A stretch of 64,000 nucleotides of DNA, taken from positions 31,623 to 95,622 of the forward strand of contig SVNX01000005.1 of the NCBI GenBank assembly GCA_015066665.1, read 5' to 3'. Below are positions 28,227-37,743 of the stretch, piece after piece. The notes under the pieces were generated by a model that was given only the letters and a program-made list of their open reading frames with translations, was not told the DNA's origin and searched no databases. The stretch's first letter is position 1; the number at the start of each line of letters is the position of its first letter. The translations under genes were made by a program, and so were the position numbers. This DNA is from Ruminococcus sp. (GTDB lineage: Bacteria; Bacillota; Clostridia; Oscillospirales; Ruminococcaceae).

Positions 28227-29030
28227 ATGGATCGCAATGCCATCGGCGTGTTCGATTCGGGTCTGGGCGGTCTGACCGCTGTCAAGGAGCTGAACCGAAT
28301 TCTGCCCAATGAGAACATCATATATTTCGGTGATACGGCACGGATCCCCTATGGTACCCGCAGCCGTGAAACTGTTCTGCGCTACGCAAGGGAGGATGTA
28401 GCGTTCCTGCGCCGACATCCTGTGAAAATGATCATCGCCGCCTGCGGCACGGTCAGTTCCGTCATCGGCACCAATGCGCCGGTGGATGACATGCCCTTCA
28501 GCGGTGTGCTCTATCCCGCAGCGGAGGCCGCCTGTGCACTGACACAGAACGGCCGCATCGGTGTGATCGGCACGCCCGCCACCATTCGCAGCGGCAGCTA
28601 TGAGCATGCACTGCATACCATCAATAATGAGGTGTCCGTCACAGCCATGGCCTGCCCGCTGTTTGTGCATCTGGTAGAATATGGCTACACGAACAGGGAC
28701 AATCAGATCACCCGCCTTGCTGCGGAGGAGTATCTGGCCCCCATCCGCAGTGCACAGGTGGATACCCTGATTCTGGGCTGCACGCATTATCCCATCATCC
28801 GTGACATCATTGCGGATATCATGGGCGAGGGCGTGAATCTGATTTCTCCCGGTGAGGAGGCAGCCAAGTATGCCAAGCGCTGCCTTGAGGAGCAGGATCT
28901 CCTGACGGACAGCACGGAAAAAGGAAAGAATATCTATTATGTCAGCGACAGCGTCTCCATGTTCCGTGAGAATGCAAGGCACTTCCTTGAGGATGCCGCA
29001 CACGGACAGGTGTTCAGCAGCCGGATCTGA
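28227..29030 (+). CDS. murI: Glutamate racemase
   Basis: IGVFDSGLGGLTAVKEL, YFGDTARIPYGTRS, AACGTVSS, LILGCTHYPII. Confidence 0.96.
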   Translation: MDRNAIGVFDSGLGGLTAVKELNRILPNENIIYFGDTARIPYGTRSRETVLRYAREDVAFLRRHPVKMIIAACGTVSSVIGTNAPVDDMPFSGVLYPAAEAACALTQNGRIGVIGTPATIRSGSYEHALHTINNEVSVTAMACPLFVHLVEYGYTNRDNQITRLAAEEYLAPIRSAQVDTLILGCTHYPIIRDIIADIMGEGVNLISPGEEAAKYAKRCLEEQDLLTDSTEKGKNIYYVSDSVSMFRENARHFLEDAAHGQVFSSRI

Positions 29031-29047
29031 CGGACGGAGAGAACAAA

Positions 29048-29488
29048 ATGAAAGAGGTCTGGATTCTTACACTCAAAAGCATCCAGCGCGATCAGGATGA
29101 GAAAAGCACCAGCGAGCTGATCACTGAAGCGCGCTATCATATGGATGAGAACGGCGATCGGGTCATCTCTTATGACGAATCGGAAACCACGGGCATGGAG
29201 GGCTCCCGCATGGAACTGCGGATCTCTCCGGACAATATGGTCTCCGTCATCCGTACGGGCACCTTCCAGACCCATCTGGTGGTGCAGCCCGGCCGCAAGC
29301 ATTTCTGCCATTATGAAACGCCCTTCGGTGAGATTCCGGTCGGCGTTGCCGCAAGATGGGTGCGTGCCGCTCTGACGGACGAGGGCGGTCATCTGGAAAT
29401 GCGCTATACAGTGGATACCAATTCCACGCTGCTGTCCGATAATGAAATCATACTGGATATCCGCAGGGATTCCAATCAGGAGGAATAA
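29048..29488 (+). CDS. DUF1934 family protein (YwiB-like)
   Basis: Small beta-barrel-like protein between murI and argS (VISYDESETTGMEGSRMELRI...); position as in other Firmicutes. Confidence 0.7.
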   Translation: MKEVWILTLKSIQRDQDEKSTSELITEARYHMDENGDRVISYDESETTGMEGSRMELRISPDNMVSVIRTGTFQTHLVVQPGRKHFCHYETPFGEIPVGVAARWVRAALTDEGGHLEMRYTVDTNSTLLSDNEIILDIRRDSNQEE

Positions 29489-29492
29489 ATCT

Positions 29493-31184
29493 ATGACAAA
29501 TATGATGGCCGCTGCACAGGCGCAGCTGCGTGAAATGCTGATGCAGGCGCTCGGTGCGCTTGTGGCAGAGGGTAAGGTTTCTGCAGAACCCCTGCCCGCA
29601 TTCAAGATCGAAATTCCGGCGGACAAGTCCCACGGTGACTTCGCCTCCAATATTGCCATGGCTTCTGCCAAGGCACTGCGTATGCCCCCCAGAAAGATCG
29701 CCGAAATGCTCACAGAGGCAATGGTTTTCGACGGCACCTATTTCGAGAAGGTGGAGATCGCCGGCCCCGGCTTCATCAACTTCTTCCTGAAGGAAACCTG
29801 GTTCGCCGATACCGTGCAGGCTGTCCTCACAGAGGCAGGCGACTACGGCAAGACCGAATCCGGCAAGGGCAAGCGTGCACTGGTGGAATTCGTTTCTGCC
29901 AATCCTACCGGCCCCATGCACGTCGGAAATGCCCGCGGTGCGGCACTCGGTGACGGCATCGCCGCCCTGCTCGAATGGACGGGCTGGGGCGTGGAGCGTG
30001 AGTTCTATGTGAACGATGCCGGCAACCAGATCGAGAAGTTCGCCACTTCCCTGGAAGTACGCTACCTCCAGAAATATCAGGAGGGCGTGGAGATGCCCGA
30101 GGATGCCTACCACGGCCCCGACATCATCGCCCATGCTGATGCATTCGCTGAGGAAAACGGCGATGCCTTCGTAAATACCGACAGCAAGACCCGTCGTGAT
30201 GCACTCGTTGCCTTCGCTCTGCCGAAGAACATTGCCGGTCTTGAGCGTGACCTGAAGAAGTACCGTGTAGAATATGATAACTGGTACCGTGAGAGCACAC
30301 TCCATGCCGACGGCAGTGTCTGGAAGATCGTGGATGCGCTCAAGGAAAAGGGCTACACCTACGAGCAGGAGGGCGCCATCTGGTTCAAGGCTTCCGAATT
30401 CGGTGCGGATAAGGATTTCGTTCTCGTGCGTGCCAACGGTATCCCGACCTACATCGTGCCCGATATCGCATATCACTGTGATAAGCTCGTAACCAGAAAG
30501 TTCGATAAGGCCATCAATGTGCTCGGCGCCGATCACCACGGCTATGTGCCCCGTCTGAAGGCTGCGCTCATGGCACTCGATGTCGATGTGAGCCATCTGG
30601 ATGTGGTACTGATGCAGATGGTCATCCTGCTCCGCAACGGCGAAGTGGCAAAGCTCTCCAAGAGAAGCGGCAAGGCCATCACACTGGTTACACTGCTGGA
30701 GGATATCCCGCTTGATGCAGCACGCTTCTTCTTTAATATGCGTGAGGCCAATTCCCACTTTGAGTTCGATCTGGATCTGGCTGTGGAGCAGTCCTCCCAG
30801 AATCCTGTGTACTATGTACAGTATGCCCATGCAAGAATCTGCAGCATCCTGCGCAATCTTGAGCAGGAGGGCCTCTATCGTGAGGGTACGCCCGTTTCTG
30901 AGCTGCCTGCACCGGCCACTGCGCAGGAAATCGAGCTGATCCGTCACCTGGCTGCCTTCCCCGCAGAGCTGGATGCCGCCGCCAAGGCCTATGATCCCTC
31001 CAGAGTGACAAAGTATGCCTCCGAGCTTGCAACGCTCTTCCATAAGTTCTACGATGCCTGCAGCGTTAAGAATGCAGAAACTGCAGAGCTGCGTGAGGCA
31101 AGAACAGCCATCTGCCGTGCTGTCCGCATCACACTGCGCAATGCGATGTCCATTCTCAAAATCGATTGCCCCGAATCTATGTAA
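29493..31184 (+). CDS. argS: Arginyl-tRNA synthetase
   Basis: VEFVSANPTGPMHVGNARGAALGD, LGADHHGYVPRLKAAL, KLSKRSGKAITL; RBS aggagg before ATG 29493, not the ORF-track 29442. Confidence 0.97.
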   Translation: MTNMMAAAQAQLREMLMQALGALVAEGKVSAEPLPAFKIEIPADKSHGDFASNIAMASAKALRMPPRKIAEMLTEAMVFDGTYFEKVEIAGPGFINFFLKETWFADTVQAVLTEAGDYGKTESGKGKRALVEFVSANPTGPMHVGNARGAALGDGIAALLEWTGWGVEREFYVNDAGNQIEKFATSLEVRYLQKYQEGVEMPEDAYHGPDIIAHADAFAEENGDAFVNTDSKTRRDALVAFALPKNIAGLERDLKKYRVEYDNWYRESTLHADGSVWKIVDALKEKGYTYEQEGAIWFKASEFGADKDFVLVRANGIPTYIVPDIAYHCDKLVTRKFDKAINVLGADHHGYVPRLKAALMALDVDVSHLDVVLMQMVILLRNGEVAKLSKRSGKAITLVTLLEDIPLDAARFFFNMREANSHFEFDLDLAVEQSSQNPVYYVQYAHARICSILRNLEQEGLYREGTPVSELPAPATAQEIELIRHLAAFPAELDAAAKAYDPSRVTKYASELATLFHKFYDACSVKNAETAELREARTAICRAVRITLRNAMSILKIDCPESM

Positions 31185-31417
31185 TGGCAGCTTTTCATTG
31201 AAAAAATCTTAAAAGTTACCGAAAAGTTACAAAGAATTTCATCACTTTGTGACGAATGAACAAAAAAGAGGAAAAATATTCACCGTTTTAACGATAAATC
31301 TCAAAAATTTAACAAATTAGTTATATTGTATTCATAACTATGTGTTACAATCTGTAATATGTAGAGAAATGCGTTAACGAGTGTATGGTAAATAAATAAA
31401 CGGAAGGAAGTCAGATT

Positions 31418-32503
31418 ATGTCAAACAGACTGTTTCAGGGTCTTGTGCACCAGATGCGGGATACGATGAACGCAACCATCGGCGTTGTGGATGAGAACGC
31501 AACTATCATTGCATGCAGTGACCTGACAAAAATCGGAACGACGAATGAATTTGTGTCCCTGGATCTGAGCGATACCCATGATATCTTTATCCGCGACGGT
31601 TTTACATACAAGCCGTTCGGCCCCCACTCCAAGCCGGACTATGCCGTGTTTGTTGAGGGCGTGGATGAGGCAGCCTCCAAGTATGCAAGCATTCTGGCAA
31701 TTACACTGTCCAATATCAAGCAGTATTATGATGAAAAGTACGACAGAAACAACTTCATCAAGAATGTTGTTCTGGATAATGTGCTCCCCGGTGACATTGT
31801 CATCAAGGCAAGAGAACTGCACTTCAATGCGGAAATCAGCCGCGTGGTTCTGCTGATCCGTATTGTTTCTTCGAACGATATTTCTGCTTACGATGTGATC
31901 CAGAACCTGTTCCCCGATAAGAACAAGGACTTTGTCTTCAACATCACAGAAACCGATATCGTTCTGGTAAAGGAAATCAAGAGCTCCGTAGACTCCAAGG
32001 ATCTCGAGAAGCTTGCACGCTCCATTGCTGATACACTGAGCAGCGAGTTCTACACCCGTGTCAATGTAGGTATCGGTACTTCCGTCACCAGCGTCAAGGA
32101 TCTGGCCCGTTCCTTCAAGGAAGCCCAGATGGCTCTGGAAGTCGGCAAGGTATTCGACACCGACAAGGTGATTGTAAGCTACGACAACCTCGGTATTGCA
32201 CGCCTGATCTACCATCTGCCCACCACCCTGTGCGAGACATTCCTGCACGAGGTGTTCAAGCGCGGCAGCATTGAGTCTTTGGATCATGAAACGCTGTTTA
32301 CCATCCAGCGCTTCTTCGAGAACAATCTGAACGTGTCCGAAACTTCCAGAAAGCTTTTCGTACACCGCAATACACTCGTTTACAGACTGGAAAAAATCAA
32401 GAAGCTGACAGGTCTTGATCTGAGAGAATTCGATCATGCAATCATTTTCAAGATTGCACTCATGGTGAAAAAATATCTTCAGGCAAATCCTGTAAAGTTC
32501 TGA
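31418..32503 (+). CDS. PucR/CdaR-type transcriptional regulator
   Basis: C-terminal HTH FFENNLNVSETSRKLFVHRNTLVYRLEKIKKLTGLDLREFDHAIIFKIALMV; N-terminal sensor-like region. Confidence 0.85.
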   Translation: MSNRLFQGLVHQMRDTMNATIGVVDENATIIACSDLTKIGTTNEFVSLDLSDTHDIFIRDGFTYKPFGPHSKPDYAVFVEGVDEAASKYASILAITLSNIKQYYDEKYDRNNFIKNVVLDNVLPGDIVIKARELHFNAEISRVVLLIRIVSSNDISAYDVIQNLFPDKNKDFVFNITETDIVLVKEIKSSVDSKDLEKLARSIADTLSSEFYTRVNVGIGTSVTSVKDLARSFKEAQMALEVGKVFDTDKVIVSYDNLGIARLIYHLPTTLCETFLHEVFKRGSIESLDHETLFTIQRFFENNLNVSETSRKLFVHRNTLVYRLEKIKKLTGLDLREFDHAIIFKIALMVKKYLQANPVKF

Positions 32504-32665
32504 TGAAAAAGACGGAACGGCTGTCAACCCCCGTTCTGCTCTGAAAGAATGCATTTCTTGCCTGACACTTAAAATGCTTTTGAGTGCCAGGCAAAATCTT
32601 TGCCCCGCTGCGCAGAATTGATGACGAAAGCAGGGAGAAGATGTCGAAAGGAAGGTGCTCTCTTT

Positions 32666-33352
32666 TTGGTTGAATTAAAAAATGTATCCGTCACATATTC
32701 TTCCACCGGTGTGGATGCGCTGAATAATGTCAGCCTGAAAATCAATGACGGTGACTTTGCGTTTGTGGTCGGTTCCTCCGGTGCCGGCAAGAGTACAATG
32801 ATCAAGCTGATCCTTAAGGAGATTGATGCCACTTCCGGCACAGTTACGGTCAATGGTTATAATCTCAGTAAGCTCAAGCGCCGGAAGATTCCGGAACTGC
32901 GCCGTACCATCGGCTTTGTGTTCCAGGATTTCCGCCTGATCCCGTCCATGACGGTGTATGAGAACGTGGCGTTCGTGCTGCGTGTCATCGATGCACCGCG
33001 TAAATACATCCGCAAGCGTGTGCCCTATGTAATCAGCCTTGTCGGTCTGCAGCATAAGGCCAATGCCTATCCCAACGAGCTGTCCGGCGGTGAGAAGCAG
33101 CGTGTCGCCATTGCAAGAGCACTGGTCAATGACCCGCAGCTCATTATTGCCGACGAGCCGACCGGAAATATCGACCCCGAGCTGTCCTATGAAATCGTAG
33201 AGCTGCTCAAGGGCATCAACGAATGCGGTACCACCATCCTGATGGTAACCCATGAACATGACCTTGTCCGCCATTTCGGCGGCCGAATCATCAATATCAC
33301 CCAAGGTGAGATTGTGTTCGATGAGGTGATCGGAGGGGCAAATGAAGGTTAG
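32666..33352 (+). CDS. ftsE: Cell division ATP-binding protein FtsE
   Basis: VELKNVSVTYSSTGVDALNNVS...GSSGAGKSTMIKLI...ELSGGEKQRVAIARAL; adjacent to ftsX; TTG start at 32666 preceded by ggaagg. Confidence 0.94.
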   Translation: MVELKNVSVTYSSTGVDALNNVSLKINDGDFAFVVGSSGAGKSTMIKLILKEIDATSGTVTVNGYNLSKLKRRKIPELRRTIGFVFQDFRLIPSMTVYENVAFVLRVIDAPRKYIRKRVPYVISLVGLQHKANAYPNELSGGEKQRVAIARALVNDPQLIIADEPTGNIDPELSYEIVELLKGINECGTTILMVTHEHDLVRHFGGRIINITQGEIVFDEVIGGANEG

Positions 33353-34247
33353 TGGTGTAAAATATCTGATCGAGCAGGGCGTGGACAATGTCTGGAAGAA
33401 CCGGATGATGGCGTTTGCTTCATTCTGTGTACTTCTTGTATCCCTGCTGCTGGTGGGCTTTTCCGTGCTTGCCTATTTTAATGTGAATTCCATCATCGGT
33501 GGTATTGAGTCGAAAAATGAGGTCATTGTCTATCTCGATGACAATACAAGCGATGAAGCTCTCGAACAGATCGGCGATGCACTGAAGGCACTGCCGAATG
33601 TCACAAGTGTGTCGTTCTATTCGAAGGAAGAGGCCTTCGAGTCCCTCAAGTCCAGCATGGCGGAGTATGAGGTGCTGTTCGAATCCCTCGGCGACGACAA
33701 CCCGCTGGTTGATGCTTACCGGCTCAAGGTCGATGAGATCAGCCAGATCACCCAGACCATTGCACAGATCGAAAAGATGAACCACATCTATTCCATCCGT
33801 GCCCCCTATGATTTTGTCAATATTCTTGTGCAGCTGCGTATGATTCTCACCTGGGTGATGGGTGCCATCATTCTGGCGATGATCATCGTATCCATGGTCA
33901 TCATCTCCAACACCACAAAGGCCAGTGTTTTTGCCCGCCGTGAGGAGATCCAGATCATGAAATACGTTGGTGCCACCAATGCCTTCATCCGCTTCCCGTT
34001 CTTTGTGGAGGGTATGATTACCGGCTTCTTTGCCGGCTGCGGTGCATTGGTGATTACATGGCTCGTATATGATTCTATCGTGAATATTCTTCAGAATCAG
34101 GTCGATCTGCTCAGCATCATCGGTATGGGCAGCATCATTCAGTTCAGTGATATCTACCTGATTGTATCCCTTGCCTATGTCTGCGGCGGCGCACTGATCG
34201 GCGCAATGGGCAGTGTGATCTGTACAAGAAGACATCTGAATGTATAA
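33342..34247 (+). CDS. ftsX: Cell division permease FtsX
   Basis: MKVSGVKYLIEQGVDNVWKNRMMAFASFCVLLVSLLLVG; overlaps ftsE; four TM. Confidence 0.94.
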   Translation: MKVSGVKYLIEQGVDNVWKNRMMAFASFCVLLVSLLLVGFSVLAYFNVNSIIGGIESKNEVIVYLDDNTSDEALEQIGDALKALPNVTSVSFYSKEEAFESLKSSMAEYEVLFESLGDDNPLVDAYRLKVDEISQITQTIAQIEKMNHIYSIRAPYDFVNILVQLRMILTWVMGAIILAMIIVSMVIISNTTKASVFARREEIQIMKYVGATNAFIRFPFFVEGMITGFFAGCGALVITWLVYDSIVNILQNQVDLLSIIGMGSIIQFSDIYLIVSLAYVCGGALIGAMGSVICTRRHLNV

Positions 34248-35664
34248 GAAAGGCGGTGACGTCCGCAGTAAGCGGAATATGAACATGCTGAAAAAGAGGT
34301 TCCTCGCCGGGTGTATCGCATTTGCATGTGCATTCGGTATGATGACCGCCCTCCCAGAGCAGACCCCGAGATCTGTGGAAGCAACCACACTCGCTGAGCT
34401 GGAGGCGCAGAGAGAAGCCAATAATAAGAAAATCCAGGAGCTGGAATCCGAAATGGCCGGCTTTCAGGAGAGCCAGAAGGAAGAGGCAGCCTATCAGAAG
34501 GTGCTGCAGGATAAGATTGATACCATCCAGAGCAATATGCAGATTCTCGACACAGAGCTGGATGATATCAAGGAGGACATCTTCATTCTGAATGAGGACA
34601 TCGGTGTGCTGGAAGCCACCATTGCCCAGCAGGAGATCGATATCGAGAAGGGTCTTGAACAGTTCAAGCTCCGTCTGCGTGCCATGTATGTCAACGGCAA
34701 TGACAGCCTTGCATCTGCACTGGTCGGCTCCACCGATTTCTATGATCTTCTGTCCAAGTATGAGCTGATTTCCTGTATCGCTCGTCATGATGATGAGCTG
34801 GTCAACAATCTGAAGGATCAGCTGGCTTCCTATGAAGTGAATCTGGATACCCTGAACGTCCAGATGACGGAGCTGGAAAAGGCCGAGGATGAGGCCGAAG
34901 TCAAGCGCGGCGAGCTGGCCGCTTCCATGGAAGACCTGCAGACAGCCTATCAGGAATCTGAGGCCGAGCAGAAGCGTCTGGAAGAAGAAGAGCGCATGAG
35001 AAACCAGAATATCAATATGCTGGAAGAAAAGAACGCCCTTCTGGATGCTGCGGAAAAGGAAATCCTCGAGCAGATCCGCCGTGAGGAGGAAGCCCGCAAG
35101 AAGGCTGAAGAGGAAGCCCGTAAGAAGGCTGAGGAAGAGGCTAAGAAAAAGGCCGAGGAAGAAGCCAACAAGAATAATAACAACAACAATAACAACAATA
35201 ATAATAACAATTCCACGCCGACACCCACACCGCCCCCCGATTACAGCGGCTCCTCCTTCGGCTGGCCGTGTCCCGGACATTATTATGTGTCCAGCCGCTA
35301 CGGTTATCGTTGGGGCAGACTTCATAAGGGCATCGATATTGCCCAGAACAGAGGCGCAACTGTGGCAGCCTCCCGTTCCGGCAAGGTCATTGCGGCCTAT
35401 ACCGGCTGTAAGCATAATTACGCCAAGAGCAGCAACTGCTGCGGCAATGGCTATGGCAACTATGTGCTGGTATCCCATGGTGACGGATTCACGACTATGT
35501 ATGCCCACATGCAGTCCGTTTATGTGTCCGTCGGTGATTCCGTCGGCAAGGGTCAGGCACTCGGTCAGGTCGGATGCACCGGTCATTCCACCGGCTTCCA
35601 TCTGCACTTTGAGATCCGCAAGAACGGTACAGCAGTCAACCCCAGCAATTACCTCAATTTCTAA
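34240..35664 (+). CDS. Secreted coiled-coil murein hydrolase activator / M23 peptidase
   Basis: Long coiled coil, Asn-rich linker, C-terminal M23 (HKGIDIAQNRGATVAASRSGKVI...GDGFTTMYAHMQS...STGFHLHFEIRKNG). Actual start may be ATG 34279. Confidence 0.9.
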   Translation: MYKKGGDVRSKRNMNMLKKRFLAGCIAFACAFGMMTALPEQTPRSVEATTLAELEAQREANNKKIQELESEMAGFQESQKEEAAYQKVLQDKIDTIQSNMQILDTELDDIKEDIFILNEDIGVLEATIAQQEIDIEKGLEQFKLRLRAMYVNGNDSLASALVGSTDFYDLLSKYELISCIARHDDELVNNLKDQLASYEVNLDTLNVQMTELEKAEDEAEVKRGELAASMEDLQTAYQESEAEQKRLEEEERMRNQNINMLEEKNALLDAAEKEILEQIRREEEARKKAEEEARKKAEEEAKKKAEEEANKNNNNNNNNNNNNNSTPTPTPPPDYSGSSFGWPCPGHYYVSSRYGYRWGRLHKGIDIAQNRGATVAASRSGKVIAAYTGCKHNYAKSSNCCGNGYGNYVLVSHGDGFTTMYAHMQSVYVSVGDSVGKGQALGQVGCTGHSTGFHLHFEIRKNGTAVNPSNYLNF

Positions 35665-35735
35665 TCGAATCATCGTAACAGGGAAGGGCCCGCAGCCCTC
35701 CCTGTTTTCGCCTTTATACAGAAAGGAAACGGCGC

Positions 35736-36917
35736 ATGAACAAAAAAGTGAGCCTTGGTCTGACGATCAGCATTGCCGCCCTGACAGCGGCGATCACATT
35801 CATCGTTACATCCTTCTTCTCCCTGCAGAACTTCAACCAGAAGGTGCAGGCGGTCAAGGAGAAGGCTGAAAAATATGAACGCCTTGAGGCGCTCGACACC
35901 TTTATCCGTGAGAATTACTATACCGATCTCGATGAAGATGCCCTGATGAACGGTATGCTCAAGGGCTATGTGGCCGGTCTGGAGGATCCCTACTCCGTCT
36001 ACCTCACAGCGCAGGAATACAGTGCATTGCTGGAGCGGGAATCCGGTCAGATGGTCGGCATCGGCGTAACTGTCACCCAGAGCGAGGAAGGCTATATCCA
36101 TGTTATTGAGGTGCAGAAGAATTCTCCCGCAGAGGAAGCCGGCGTCAAGGTCGATGATCTTATCACAGCCGTGGACGGTGCGGATGTGCTCGAGACCGGC
36201 TATCTGGAATCGGTTGACCGTGTCCGCGGTGAGGAGGGCACCAAGGTGCGCCTGACCGTCCTCCGTGACGGCAAGGAACTGAATCTCACATCCGAGCGCC
36301 GCACATTCGATACTGTGACCGTGGAGAGCAAGCTGCTCGACAATCATATCGGCTATATCCGCATTACCGCATTCCGTGAAAATACGCCCGATCAGTTCAG
36401 TGAGGCGATGGATCAGCTCATTGCCAACGGTGCCGATGCACTCGTGTTCGATGTCCGCAATAACGGCGGCGGTCTGCTGAACGCACTTGAAAGCATGCTC
36501 GATCCGCTTCTGCCCGAGGGCGTGATTGCCACGGCCAATTACAGCGACGGCGAGAGCCGTACGGCAGTCTATTCCGATGCCTCCGAGCTGGATCTGCCCA
36601 TGGCAGTGCTTGTCAACGAGGGCTCCGCAAGTGCGGCTGAGCTGTTTGCCGCATCCCTGCGTGATTTTGACAAGGCGAAGCTTGTCGGCAAGACGACCTT
36701 CGGCAAGGGCGTGATGCAGGTGACCCATCCGATGGAGGATGGCGGCGGCCTGACGCTGACCATTGCCACCTACCAGACCACACGCTCCGAGTGCTATCAC
36801 GGCGTGGGCCTGATACCGGAATATGAAGTGGAACCCGGTGAGGACACTGTGCTCGGCAACCCCGATCCCGCCACCGACCCCCAGCTTGCCAAGGCCATGG
36901 AGATTGTGAAAAACTGA
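35736..36917 (+). CDS. ctpA: S41 family C-terminal processing peptidase with PDZ domain
   Basis: PDZ region VQKNSPAEEAGVKVDDLITAVDG; catalytic NEGSASAAELFAASLRD and GKTTFGKGVMQ. Confidence 0.94.
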   Translation: MNKKVSLGLTISIAALTAAITFIVTSFFSLQNFNQKVQAVKEKAEKYERLEALDTFIRENYYTDLDEDALMNGMLKGYVAGLEDPYSVYLTAQEYSALLERESGQMVGIGVTVTQSEEGYIHVIEVQKNSPAEEAGVKVDDLITAVDGADVLETGYLESVDRVRGEEGTKVRLTVLRDGKELNLTSERRTFDTVTVESKLLDNHIGYIRITAFRENTPDQFSEAMDQLIANGADALVFDVRNNGGGLLNALESMLDPLLPEGVIATANYSDGESRTAVYSDASELDLPMAVLVNEGSASAAELFAASLRDFDKAKLVGKTTFGKGVMQVTHPMEDGGGLTLTIATYQTTRSECYHGVGLIPEYEVEPGEDTVLGNPDPATDPQLAKAMEIVKN

Positions 36918-36994
36918 TCTATGTGTATCCCTCTCCGGGAACGGGGAGGGATTGGTTGTATTACACCAAAACCTTGCATATGAAGGGGAAACCA

Positions 36995-37023
36995 TTGACT
37001 TTATAATAAAGCTTTGCTATAAT
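36995..37023 (+). promoter_or_regulatory. Orphan sigmaA-type promoter upstream of greA
   Basis: TTGACT-17 nt-TATAAT. Confidence 0.75.
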
Positions 37024-37029
37024 ATAGAA

Positions 37030-37124
37030 AATCAGCCGGGTAGGAGAATCCAAGCCGGAAGAAGCATAAAGACGAATGAGATTTGCAGAGCGCATCACAA
37101 TGAGAGCGCTCTGCTTCTGTTTTT
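37030..37124 (+). ncRNA. Candidate ~95-nt small RNA / attenuated leader between ctpA and greA
   Basis: Promoter 36995-37023 followed within 100 nt by strong terminator GCAGAGCGC...GCGCTCTGC-TTCTGTTTTT; greA then has its own promoter. Confidence 0.5.
37085..37124 (+). terminator. Terminator of orphan transcription unit
   Basis: 9-bp perfect stem GCAGAGCGC/GCGCTCTGC followed by TTCTGTTTTT. Confidence 0.8.
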
Positions 37125-37155
37125 AACGGTGTCTTGAAAAAAATTCCGGAATCCC

Positions 37156-37184
37156 TTGACAATCGGGGGGAAATATACTATAAT
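37156..37184 (+). promoter_or_regulatory. Promoter of greA
   Basis: TTGACA-17 nt-TATAAT. Confidence 0.8.
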
Positions 37185-37240
37185 AATAAGGATACCGAAA
37201 ACGCAGGGCGTTTTTGAAAATACCCGAGAGGAGCAGAATT

Positions 37241-37711
37241 ATGGCAAAGAAGCAGATGTCCCGTGAGGGCTTTGACAAGCTCCAGCAGGAGCTGACATAT
37301 CTGATCACCGTCAAGCGTGCGGAGATCGCACAGAAGCTGAAGGAAGCACGTTCCTACGGCGACCTTTCCGAGAATGCCGAGTACGATGAGGCAAAGAACG
37401 AGCAGGCCATCCTGGAAGGCAAGATCAGCGAACTTCAGGCAATGGTTGACAACGCTGTAATCGTGGAGGATGACAGCATTTCCCTCGATGAGATCGGCGT
37501 GGGCTCCGTGATCACCATCCGCAGAGTGGGCACCGATAAGATCGAGCAGCTCAAGATCGTCGGCACCAATGAGGCCAATGTCAAGGAGAAGAAGATCTCC
37601 GACGAATCTCCCATCGGCAAGGCTGCCATGAAGAAGAAGGTCGGCGATGTATTCATTGTAGAAGCACCTGTCGGCGAGCTGAAGTTTGAGGTTCTGGAAA
37701 TCTCCAAGTAA
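37241..37711 (+). CDS. greA: Transcription elongation factor GreA
   Basis: MAKKQMSREGFDKLQQELTYLITVKRAEIAQKLKEARSYGDLSENAEYDEAKNEQ; start at 37241 with RBS gagaggag. Confidence 0.97.
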   Translation: MAKKQMSREGFDKLQQELTYLITVKRAEIAQKLKEARSYGDLSENAEYDEAKNEQAILEGKISELQAMVDNAVIVEDDSISLDEIGVGSVITIRRVGTDKIEQLKIVGTNEANVKEKKISDESPIGKAAMKKKVGDVFIVEAPVGELKFEVLEISK

Positions 37712-37743
37712 TTATATAGAATCGTAAAGAAAAAAGAGTAAGG

